Shown: positions 1 to 6,462 of the stretch, piece by piece | How the letters are laid out: each line of letters opens with the position of its first letter | How positions within the stretch are numbered: position 1 is the first letter of the stretch | NCBI GenBank assembly: GCA_017161665.1 | Contig: JADFCT010000204.1 | Span: 1-6,973, forward strand | Reading direction: 5' to 3' | Source: Candidatus Sumerlaeota bacterium | Lineage (GTDB): Bacteria; Sumerlaeota; Sumerlaeia; JADFCT01 | Length of the DNA: 6,973 nucleotides | Program-made: the position numbers and the translations under genes | Notes under the pieces: model-generated | The model's database searches: none | Seen by the model: the letters and a program-made list of their open reading frames with translations, nothing else | What the model was told of the DNA's origin: nothing

Positions 1-1407
1 AGGGATACGATATTGCTGTCGCGGGGGATGCGAGGCGATGAACGAACTCGAACGGCGATTGTGGCTTATGCCATGGATGCGTCGAGGGGGATGAGGCGCA
101 ACTTGGCGATTCGAGCGCTGGCTGAAGTCGGCGAACTGGACGACATGGACAGAATCATGGAAGCCTTGCGTTCCGAAATTCCTTTTGGTGTAGAGACGCT
201 GGGTATGGATAATATTGAGGCGTATCTTGGGGGGAATGGACAAAATAACTTCAAGTATGATTGGCAGTATCTCTGGTTGGGAACGAACTTTGTTCGAGAA
301 ATGTTGGTCAAAAAGGAAATGGGACTTATTCCGTTACCTCGTGTTTCGTCTCCGGTTCCTGTTGCCCCCCCGGTTACGCCTGTTATTCCTTATCAGCCGC
401 TGGAATGGGCAATGAAACCGTATGAAACCGAGGATGGATATCCGGATCCCGATACGTTTCGTTTCTACATCATCGGGAAAGGGCAGGCGGAAGCGGATCG
501 GTTGATTGCCGAGGTCATTAACGAGAAATCAACTTTTGCCCAGGCGGTGGCCCAGGGAGATCCTGTCGGAGGAAGTGATGACGTCCGTCAGCGGATTGAG
601 TCCAAAATTGAATTGATTATGGACAAATTTCCGCGAACGGAAGAAGCGGCGAAGGCGATGGTGTTATTGGTGGATTTGTATGTTCAACAGCGGGATCCGG
701 CCGGGGCGCAGGCTGCCTGGGAACGTCTGGCGCGCTCATATCCTCGTACGGAGTTTTGCGCGAAAGGTTCGCTGATTGTCGGCGATTATTTCAAGCGACG
801 GGCGGATTACGATTTGGCTCGACAGTTTTATTTGAGCGTTCACGATCCCGAGGCGACCGGTAAAGGATATATTCGGGCCTTTGATATGGAAGAAGTCACC
901 GGCAATCCTCCTTCGACAGTCAATCAGGAAGAGGAAAACTATATAAGGTCTCGGACTGAAGCGATTGACTGTCTGATCTGGGATTGGAGATTTGATGACG
1001 CGCGCTTGATTTACGATGATTTAGTTCGCCGTTATGAGAATCAACACGAACGCATTGTGCGCGATGTGGGGCGGATTCATCAGCGGGCCTATAATGTACT
1101 TGGTGGAGCCAATCACCGTGAGGTGGGGGAAGAAGAGTTCTTCCGTCTGGATCTGGCCGATAATCCGCGTTCTCGATACGACAATTATATGGTTCGCATG
1201 AGAGCCTATCTTTTGGATCGACGGTATGATGATGTTCGTTCCTATTTTGAAGAACTTGCGGTGAGAAGTCCTGAGCGAAGAAATGCTCTCAGGCAGGCTG
1301 TTTCAAAATACTATACCATGTATCACCAGCTGCGGGAAAGTTACGATCTGACGGAAGAGCAACTGTTCCAGCCGCCCACAAAGGAAATGCGGGCAGCGCT
1401 TCAGTAA
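1..1407 (+). CDS. Helical-repeat (HEAT/TPR-like) protein, 5' end missing
   Basis: The reading frame is open to the left edge (first codons read R-D-T-I-L), so this is the C-terminal 468 residues of a longer protein. A TTG at 13 and an ATG at 28 are not convincing starts: neither has a clear Shine-Dalgarno, and the helical pattern is already running there. The first 60 or so residues look like HEAT-type helix pairs (RRNLAIRALAEVGELDDM). A proline/valine-rich linker follows at about residues 111-135. The rest (about 190-460) is rich in amphipathic helices of TPR character, for example FPRTEEAAKAMVLLVDLY, then DPAGAQAAWERLARSYPRTE and RYDDVRSYFEELAV. The FPRTE/YPRTE spacing resembles outer-membrane TPR proteins of the YbgF/BamD style, which suggests a protein-protein scaffold. 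No catalytic motif is visible and function is unknown. It converges on etfA and shares a probable terminator with it. Confidence 0.75.
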   Translation, partial: RDTILLSRGMRGDERTRTAIVAYAMDASRGMRRNLAIRALAEVGELDDMDRIMEALRSEIPFGVETLGMDNIEAYLGGNGQNNFKYDWQYLWLGTNFVREMLVKKEMGLIPLPRVSSPVPVAPPVTPVIPYQPLEWAMKPYETEDGYPDPDTFRFYIIGKGQAEADRLIAEVINEKSTFAQAVAQGDPVGGSDDVRQRIESKIELIMDKFPRTEEAAKAMVLLVDLYVQQRDPAGAQAAWERLARSYPRTEFCAKGSLIVGDYFKRRADYDLARQFYLSVHDPEATGKGYIRAFDMEEVTGNPPSTVNQEEENYIRSRTEAIDCLIWDWRFDDARLIYDDLVRRYENQHERIVRDVGRIHQRAYNVLGGANHREVGEEEFFRLDLADNPRSRYDNYMVRMRAYLLDRRYDDVRSYFEELAVRSPERRNALRQAVSKYYTMYHQLRESYDLTEEQLFQPPTKEMRAALQ

Positions 1408-1430
1408 CGGCAGTCGTACGATAAACACAA

Positions 1431-1469
1431 ACACCGGCGGCCGTCCGTAGATCGGACCGCCGCCGGTGT
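1431..1469. terminator. Probable bidirectional terminator hairpin
   Basis: Arms at 1431-1447 and 1453-1469 are complementary over 17 positions with a single C-C mismatch, around the 5-base loop TAGAT. The stem is very GC-rich. It lies 24 bases after the stop of the plus-strand helical-repeat gene and 28 bases after the stop of etfA on the other strand, the expected place for a shared terminator between convergent genes. The flanks are only moderately T-rich on either strand (on the minus strand the stem is followed by TTGTGTTTAT), so efficiency as an intrinsic terminator is uncertain. Confidence 0.7.
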
Positions 1470-1496
1470 GGTTATCGTGTTCTGGGACGCTGTGGC

Positions 1497-2708
1497 TCAA
1501 CGCTGCCAGAATTTTTTGATCATGGCCGGGACGATTTCCTTCCAGTCGCCGACGATGCCGTAGTCGGCCACGTCGAAGATGGGGGCCTCGGGGTCTTTGT
1601 TGATGGCGATGATGGTCTCGCTCGAACTCATGCCGGCCAGGTGCTGAACCGCGCCGGAGATGCCGACGGCCACGTACAGTTTCGGACAGACGGTCTTGCC
1701 GGTCTGGCCGACCTGGTGGCTGTAAGCGTACCAATCCGCATCCACCGCTGCGCGCGAGGCGCCGACGGCGCCGCCCAAGGCCTGGGCCAACTCTTCGATG
1801 TATGAAAAGTTCTTGGCGTCGCCCAGGCCGCGGCCGCCGGAGACGATGATGTCAGCGTCCACAATGTTGATGGTCGATTCCATGGCGTCGATGACCTCGA
1901 CCAGCTTGACGCGCGGGTCGCGGGCGTCTTCGGGCAATGTTTCGACGATGACCTGGCCGTTGGCCGTGTCGCGTCGGACGGCTTCTTTCATCACTTTATG
2001 ACGGACGGTGGCCATCTGGGGGCGGTAGTGCTGGCAACGGATGGTGGCCATGATGTTGCCGCCGAAGGCCGGGCGGGTCTGGAGGAGCATTCGCGTGCCG
2101 TCTTCGATGTCCAGCCCTGTGCAGTCGGCCGTCAGGCCTGTGCGCAGGCGCGCGGCCACGCGGGGGATGAAGTTCCGCCCCACGGCCGTCGCGCCCGTGA
2201 GGACGATGCTGGGTTTGTATTTGCGAACCAGCGCTTCCATGGCCTTGGAGTAGGGGCGGCCCTGAAAGTGCTCCAGAATCGGATCCTCGATGAGGTACAC
2301 TTTATCGACGCCATAATAGAGCAGGTCGTCGGCCTGTCCTTTGATGTCGGAGCCAAAAAGGACGGCGCACAGTTCCTCGCCGAGTTTATCAGCCAGCTTG
2401 CGTCCTTCGCCCAGCAGTTCGAGGGCCACGGAACAAACCTTGCCGCGGCGCTGTTCGGCGAAGACCCACACGCCGGCGTAGGATGCCATATCCGGCGTGG
2501 CATGGACGGGGCGGTCGCTTGATTTTTCGATGCTGAGGGCTTCCACGGGACACACGTCCACGCAGGCCCCGCAGACCGTACAGGCCGAATTGACCTGGAC
2601 CTTCTCTTCGCCGTTCACATCCGCGCTTTCCAGGGCGTTGAACGGGCACGCGCTCAAACAGGCCATGCAGCCTATGCAGGTATCGGTATCCACTTTCAAT
2701 CCACTCAT
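1497..2708 (-). CDS. etfA: Electron-transfer flavoprotein alpha subunit with N-terminal 2x[4Fe-4S] ferredoxin domain
   Basis: 403 residues. Residues 1-60 form a bacterial-type two-cluster ferredoxin: Cys11, 14, 17 and 21 (CIGCMACLSACP) and Cys43, 46, 49 and 53 (CTVCGACVDVCP). An EtfA N-terminal domain follows (about 77-265, with GATAVGRNFIPRVAARL near 172-188 and LLQTRPAFGGNIMATI near 208-223). The C-terminal FAD-binding domain is complete: SGGRGLG at 290-296, SRAAVD at 318-323, QVGQTGKTV at 332-340, GISGAVQH at 349-356 and INKDPEAPIFDVADYGIVGD at 369-388. EtfAB is a soluble cytoplasmic flavoprotein dimer that passes electrons to or from acyl-CoA or 2-hydroxyacid dehydrogenases. Ferredoxin-fused EtfA is known from anaerobes, for example CarE of the flavin-based electron-bifurcating caffeyl-CoA reductase, so bifurcation is plausible here but not proven. 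The start is fixed by an ATGA overlap with etfB and a good upstream GGAGG. Confidence 0.96.
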   Translation of the reverse strand: MSGLKVDTDTCIGCMACLSACPFNALESADVNGEEKVQVNSACTVCGACVDVCPVEALSIEKSSDRPVHATPDMASYAGVWVFAEQRRGKVCSVALELLGEGRKLADKLGEELCAVLFGSDIKGQADDLLYYGVDKVYLIEDPILEHFQGRPYSKAMEALVRKYKPSIVLTGATAVGRNFIPRVAARLRTGLTADCTGLDIEDGTRMLLQTRPAFGGNIMATIRCQHYRPQMATVRHKVMKEAVRRDTANGQVIVETLPEDARDPRVKLVEVIDAMESTINIVDADIIVSGGRGLGDAKNFSYIEELAQALGGAVGASRAAVDADWYAYSHQVGQTGKTVCPKLYVAVGISGAVQHLAGMSSSETIIAINKDPEAPIFDVADYGIVGDWKEIVPAMIKKFWQR

Positions 2709-3493
2709 ATGATCAGTGCCTCCTTCAAGCGGCTGTGTAGTTTTGCGGCGATGTCCTCAGGTTCTCCGGTCAGCATTTCCGCTTCCCCGTCGCGCTTCGG
2801 GGGGCTGAAGATCTTGGATACCACGGTGGGCGAGCCGGCCAGGCCGATGTCGGCGCCGTCCAGGCCCAACTCCGCGGCGGTGAGCATGACCGCCTGGGCT
2901 TTTTTGGCTTTCATCTTGCCCTTCAGGCTCGGCATCCGCGGCTCGCCGATTTCCTTCAGGACCGTCAGCACGGCCGGCGTCGGACATTCGAGCACGTCGT
3001 GGCCGTAGTCGCTGGCCCGCTCCAACTGGATGGCGCCATCGGCGAAGCCAGTCACCTTGGAGACATACCCTACGAAATTCCATTCCATGAATTCCGCGAT
3101 GCCGGGGCCGACCTGAGCCGTGTCGCCGTCGATGGCCTGTTTCCCGCACAGAACCACATCCACATCGCCCAGTTTGCGGATGGCGGCGGCCAGCGTAATG
3201 CCGGTCGCCCAGGTGTCGGAGCCGGCGAAGGCGCGATCCGAAACCAGGTAGATCTCGTCAGCGCCGAGCTCGACACAGGATTTCAGCGCCACCTCCGCCT
3301 GGGGCGGACCCATGGTCAGGACGGTGACCTTGCCGCCATAGGCGTCGCGCAGCCGCAGCCCCTGTTCCAGGGCATACATGTCGAATGGATTGACCACCGA
3401 GGCCACCCCTTCGCGAATCAAGGTATTGGTCTCCGGATTGATCTTCACATCCGTGGTTTCCGGGACCTGTTTAATACAGACCACGATATTCAT
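2705..3493 (-). CDS. etfB: Electron-transfer flavoprotein beta subunit
   Basis: 262 residues from ATG at 3493, the usual EtfB length. It opens with the family signature MNIVVCIKQVPETTDVKI, then NPFDMYALEQGLRLRD (35-50), VTVLTMGPPQAE (56-67), SDRAFAGSDTWATG (85-98) and CGKQAIDGDTAQVGP (116-130), the last being the nucleotide (AMP or second FAD) loop; PTPAVLTVLKEIGEPRMPSL lies at 171-190. The well-kept GPPQAE and SDRAFAGSDT segments resemble Etf of anaerobes, where EtfB holds the bifurcating FAD and meets NADH; that assignment is inference. The frame stays open upstream to a TTG at 3613, but the 40 extra residues match nothing in the family and the ATG at 3493 has an AAGGAG six bases before it, so the short start is preferred. 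It partners the ferredoxin-EtfA encoded immediately downstream, with which it overlaps by four bases. Confidence 0.96.
   Translation of the reverse strand: MNIVVCIKQVPETTDVKINPETNTLIREGVASVVNPFDMYALEQGLRLRDAYGGKVTVLTMGPPQAEVALKSCVELGADEIYLVSDRAFAGSDTWATGITLAAAIRKLGDVDVVLCGKQAIDGDTAQVGPGIAEFMEWNFVGYVSKVTGFADGAIQLERASDYGHDVLECPTPAVLTVLKEIGEPRMPSLKGKMKAKKAQAVMLTAAELGLDGADIGLAGSPTVVSKIFSPPKRDGEAEMLTGEPEDIAAKLHSRLKEALII
2719..2725 (-). promoter_or_regulatory. Ribosome binding site of etfA, inside the end of etfB
   Basis: Read on the minus strand the site is AAGGAGG, ten bases before the etfA ATG and within the last codons of etfB. Together with the ATGA stop/start overlap it indicates translational coupling, which would keep the two subunits at equal amounts. 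Confidence 0.8.
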
Positions 3494-3499
3494 GCTTTG

Positions 3500-3506
3500 C
3501 TCCTTC
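3500..3506 (-). promoter_or_regulatory. Ribosome binding site deciding the etfB start
   Basis: On the minus strand GAAGGAG lies six bases before the ATG at 3493. It is the reason for rejecting the longer TTG-started version of EtfB beginning at 3613. Confidence 0.85.
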
Positions 3507-3538
3507 TCGCAGATAACATTTTCCTGTGGTTTCATCGA

Positions 3539-3560
3539 AATATATTCCGTCTTTAAGACG
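3539..3560 (-). promoter_or_regulatory. Weak promoter-like box with adjacent inverted repeat upstream of etfB
   Basis: On the minus strand TATATT (3544-3539) matches five of six bases of a sigma70 -10 element, about 46 bases before the etfB ATG. Just upstream of it, 3548-3560 is a perfect 6-bp inverted repeat with a one-base centre (CGTCTT-T-AAGACG on the plus strand), placed where the -10/-35 spacer would be, as a small operator could be. No good -35 is present at 16-18 bases (GGTACG at 17), and this organism's promoter consensus is unknown, so this is tentative. Confidence 0.25.
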
Positions 3561-3597
3561 ACGTACCGTGTCGCCGGTAGGAACCCTCTCTTCATCC

Positions 3598-3629
3598 ATG
3601 ACAGTCGTCTCAAAAGGGGCGACGGTCAT
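3598..3629. terminator. Imperfect hairpin after the M6-S74 gene, possible weak terminator
   Basis: Twelve-base arms (3598-3609 and 3618-3629) pair at ten positions, with an 8-base loop. It lies 10 bases after the stop of the protease gene, but no T-tract follows on the minus strand (GGATGAAGAGAGG). It may be a weak or factor-assisted terminator, or chance. If it does not terminate, protease transcripts could read into etfBA, whose ATG is 146 bases past the stop. The rest of this gap holds no further gene that I can support. Confidence 0.25.
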
Positions 3630-3639
3630 CGTTTCCGTG

Positions 3640-6462
3640 TCATATCAGTCTTGTTTCGAATTCTAGCGCTTCCTCCCACGCTTCTTCAAACGGTACCTCT
3701 TCCCAATGTTCGATTTTATCTGAACGGATTGCGTCCAGTTCTTCAGATGAAGACAGGAGTCGTTTCTCTACAGATTGAACATCTTCGGATAAGTCAATCT
3801 GTAGTGTCGCAAGTGCAATTTCTTGCGCCTCCAGGCGGTCGCGAATGCTCTGTTGTTTCCCATCCACCGCCGACAGCCGACCATCCAGGGATACGATTCG
3901 CTTTTTCGCCTCCTTCAAGGCCGCCGTGTTGTGGGCGGCTATGTCGATGGCCGCCACGGCATTCGCCCCGCTACGCAACGAATCGGGCAGATTCTCGGCG
4001 AGGAAACCGCGGCGCCTCTCGCCGCTGCCCTCTTCCGTCCAGACCACGTAACCGTCCCGGTCCGCCGGATCGACCATCTCCGGAGCGATCCCCTCCAGCG
4101 ACGCCACCTCCCGCCCGTCCGTCAGACGCCACCGGTGTTCCTGACGACGGTACTCGTAATCGACCGGCGTCAACTCATCCAGAAGATCCCAAGCCGCCAA
4201 CGATTCGGCTGCGACGATGTTTCTCTTTGCCCGGCGCGTTGAATTATTCGTCCACGTTCCACCGGAGGACAGGTAGGCGCCGCTTTCGTCGTTAATGTGA
4301 TACGTGCTGAAGCCCCCGGGCCGAGACGCGCCGGCAATCTTCACCTGACCATCATGATCAATGGTAAGGCAGTGATAATTGTTGCCGTTATACAAGGTAA
4401 AGAAATTCCCCCCGTCGGAAAAACTCCCGGCGCCATCTTCCATTTGGAACCAGAATCCGTTGAGGGCTTCCTGATACGGGTCCGCCGGGCGGGCTTTAAA
4501 GACCAGACCTACACCTGTCTCCGTTTCGCTGACAATTGTCGGCGTCATCGACGTTTGACTGGGAGCCCCGATTTGGATGAATCCCTTTTCATCTTCCGGC
4601 CGCGACGAAGAATTGTAATTTTGGACACGCACGTTGCCGTTCTTCACATGAAGCCGCTCAGAAGCGGGAGTACTGAAGAATTCACTGAGCGTTCCCACAC
4701 CCACGGCGCTCGTCCCATAATCAAAATGAAGCAAATCGGCAGTATAATTAGTAATCACTGAAAAAGTCATCGTCTTGCCTGGTGAGCTAATATCGAATAT
4801 TCTTAATCCCGATTTTGTACCTCCCCACCAATCGCTCGTAGCTCCATATTGCGTTAGGCTTCCAAGCCTCCTTTTGGGATATGGAGCGAAATCATTGAAC
4901 CCAGAGTGATGAGTACCAGTTGCCCCGCTCCACAGATCAGTGTAATCTCCGCCATTCGCAGCATTCTCAAAATCATATCGATTGTCAGCTTGCACCAGTG
5001 AACACGAATAGTGATCATTTGAAGCACTTCCTCTAGTGGGCGGTTTCCATGGCAAAGGAGAATCTTCATCAACATGCCAAATGGCAATACCATTGCCAAA
5101 GTTCCCAAGCTCGGTGTCTCGGCTGTCAACTGTGGAGTCATGAGTTGGCGAAGTTCTGTTTTCAACAAGAAAATACTCTGATGCCCGAGCAGGATTTGTG
5201 AATTTGTAAACATAGTTATTGCCAGCCACAGCCTCGCAGTTCTTCAAGTCGACGAATTCTTCGATTGTAAGCCAAGATTTTGATCTGTCGGTGTTATAAT
5301 ACTTGCTCCTCCTATCGGCAAAGTATTTTTGGAAAGCGCTGGGTTCGCATGGATCTCGGTTATTCATCAAAGGGTTATGGGTTGCATTGCGATAGCCCAG
5401 CCTATCAAACATGCCACTGCCATAGCCGTTGGTTGTGGCTGGGCTCCAATAAGAATGGTCAATGTACCCGGTACTGTGAAGAATTTCATGCACTTGAAGC
5501 CCCATTGTATCAAGAGAGGGAACTTGTTCCTGGCATACAGATACAAATGCCGTATGGTAACCATTGTACTCCCATCGCGGATAGTCGTTGTACAAATAGG
5601 CTCCTTCAAAGTTCGCGCAGTATCCTGAAGCTACGCACCCTGAAAGTGCCCCTCCTGCATGGATAATGTGAATATAATCTAATTGAGAATCATTATTGGC
5701 AAAAACAGAAATATCTATTTCTGTTGCCACCACTTTGTTCAAGACAGTTTTTATAAAAGTCATGTAGTTCATCGTAGAAGCAGCAGTAGATTTGGTCATC
5801 TTCATATCTAAAAAGTCGCATATCGTCCAAGTTATGTTTAGCTGCTTGCCATCGTTTGGATCTCCTGAAACCTCTCGCAAGTATTGTGCGATTGAACCAT
5901 TATTCGTTCTGTGGCTGTTGTTGTCTTTGTTGAAGAAATCATCTATCTGCTGTTTTGACACTCCGAAGTTTGTTCCGGTAAAGCAAACTGGGATCACTAA
6001 ACCCTTTATATCCTCCCCGACCTTAGGGACTGCCTCCCAAGTCACTCCTCCTTGAAGGGATACTAAGGCCGTTTGCTGTATGTCATTTGAGACCGCTACT
6101 CCCTCATTCTCCGATGGCACTGTCCCATTCTGTAAGAAAGTTATGTCTTCTTCGGATCGTATATTCTTGTTTAGATAATCTGGCGCACGATCCAAGATGG
6201 AGAGACCTGTGGAAACTAGTCGCTTCCGATCTAGCGATAGTTCAGCATAACAGTGCTGTTCAAGTGTATAGTCAAATACTGTCGTATATCCATCCTGTGT
6301 CTCGGTAATATTGTGATATTCATTACCCCATGTTTTCAACATTACACTTTTGCCATCACCATTAAAGTGACTAACTATATCGCCATAGTAATGTATACCC
6401 TGAACATGGTGCCCAAAGATGATGAGAATTGATGTCAAGAAAGCCGTCAAGATATTCTTCAT
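3640..6462 (-). CDS. Secreted M6-family metalloprotease fused to a tail-fibre stalk and S74 autoprocessing chaperone domain
   Basis: 940 residues. Residues 1-22 look like a signal peptide (MKNILTAFLTSILIIFG, then HHVQG). Residues 23-120 resemble the M6 propeptide (SVMLKTWGNEYHNITETQDG). The zinc site is H325-E-I-L-H329-S-T-G332-Y-I-D335, the HExxHxxGxxD form of the M6 family. Further M6 landmarks are EYFLVENR (429-436) and GIAIWHVDE (458-466), then SLVQADNRYDFENAANGGDY and a beta-rich end at SGLRIFDISSPGKTMTFSV (to about 570). From 573 on the protein changes character: VGVGT...SERLHVKNGNVRV is a tail-fibre-style motif, followed by beta-rich repeats. An S74 domain begins at S741 (STRRAKRNI, with K746 five residues on), includes GFLAENLPD (819-827) and ends in a coiled coil (about 850-920) and an acidic tail. 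By family knowledge S74 folds trimers and cuts itself before the Ser. The protease half is AT-rich, the tail half GC-rich. The ATG overlaps the upstream gene's stop by ATGA. Natural substrate is unknown. Confidence 0.88.
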   Translation of the reverse strand: MKNILTAFLTSILIIFGHHVQGIHYYGDIVSHFNGDGKSVMLKTWGNEYHNITETQDGYTTVFDYTLEQHCYAELSLDRKRLVSTGLSILDRAPDYLNKNIRSEEDITFLQNGTVPSENEGVAVSNDIQQTALVSLQGGVTWEAVPKVGEDIKGLVIPVCFTGTNFGVSKQQIDDFFNKDNNSHRTNNGSIAQYLREVSGDPNDGKQLNITWTICDFLDMKMTKSTAASTMNYMTFIKTVLNKVVATEIDISVFANNDSQLDYIHIIHAGGALSGCVASGYCANFEGAYLYNDYPRWEYNGYHTAFVSVCQEQVPSLDTMGLQVHEILHSTGYIDHSYWSPATTNGYGSGMFDRLGYRNATHNPLMNNRDPCEPSAFQKYFADRRSKYYNTDRSKSWLTIEEFVDLKNCEAVAGNNYVYKFTNPARASEYFLVENRTSPTHDSTVDSRDTELGNFGNGIAIWHVDEDSPLPWKPPTRGSASNDHYSCSLVQADNRYDFENAANGGDYTDLWSGATGTHHSGFNDFAPYPKRRLGSLTQYGATSDWWGGTKSGLRIFDISSPGKTMTFSVITNYTADLLHFDYGTSAVGVGTLSEFFSTPASERLHVKNGNVRVQNYNSSSRPEDEKGFIQIGAPSQTSMTPTIVSETETGVGLVFKARPADPYQEALNGFWFQMEDGAGSFSDGGNFFTLYNGNNYHCLTIDHDGQVKIAGASRPGGFSTYHINDESGAYLSSGGTWTNNSTRRAKRNIVAAESLAAWDLLDELTPVDYEYRRQEHRWRLTDGREVASLEGIAPEMVDPADRDGYVVWTEEGSGERRRGFLAENLPDSLRSGANAVAAIDIAAHNTAALKEAKKRIVSLDGRLSAVDGKQQSIRDRLEAQEIALATLQIDLSEDVQSVEKRLLSSSEELDAIRSDKIEHWEEVPFEEAWEEALEFETRLI

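Noticed and set aside
1998..2522. A 174-residue open frame on the plus strand, antisense to etfA
   Set aside because: It lies wholly over conserved EtfA codons in GC-rich DNA, where such shadow frames are common; its composition and lack of motifs give no support.
2999..3556. A 185-residue open frame on the plus strand, antisense to etfB
   Set aside because: It is fully explained as the opposite strand of a well-conserved gene; no recognisable domain.
3494..3613. A 40-residue N-terminal extension of EtfB starting at a TTG at 3613
   Set aside because: The extension does not resemble EtfB, the family start MNIVVCIKQVPETTD coincides with an ATG at 3493, and that ATG has its own AAGGAG.
3378..4295. 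A 305-residue open frame on the plus strand
   Set aside because: It runs antisense across the end of the protease gene, the intergenic gap and the start of etfB, three unrelated contexts, and its later part is low-complexity Arg/Pro-rich as expected of a shadow.
4297..4761. A 154-residue open frame on the plus strand within the stalk region
   Set aside because: The minus-strand frame there has clear tail-fibre motifs and continues in both directions; the plus frame has none.
3640..6462. A prophage, because of the tail-fibre-like S74 domain
   Set aside because: No other phage gene (capsid, terminase, integrase, lysis) is visible and the neighbours are etf and surface-protein genes; S74 domains also occur in cellular exported proteins.
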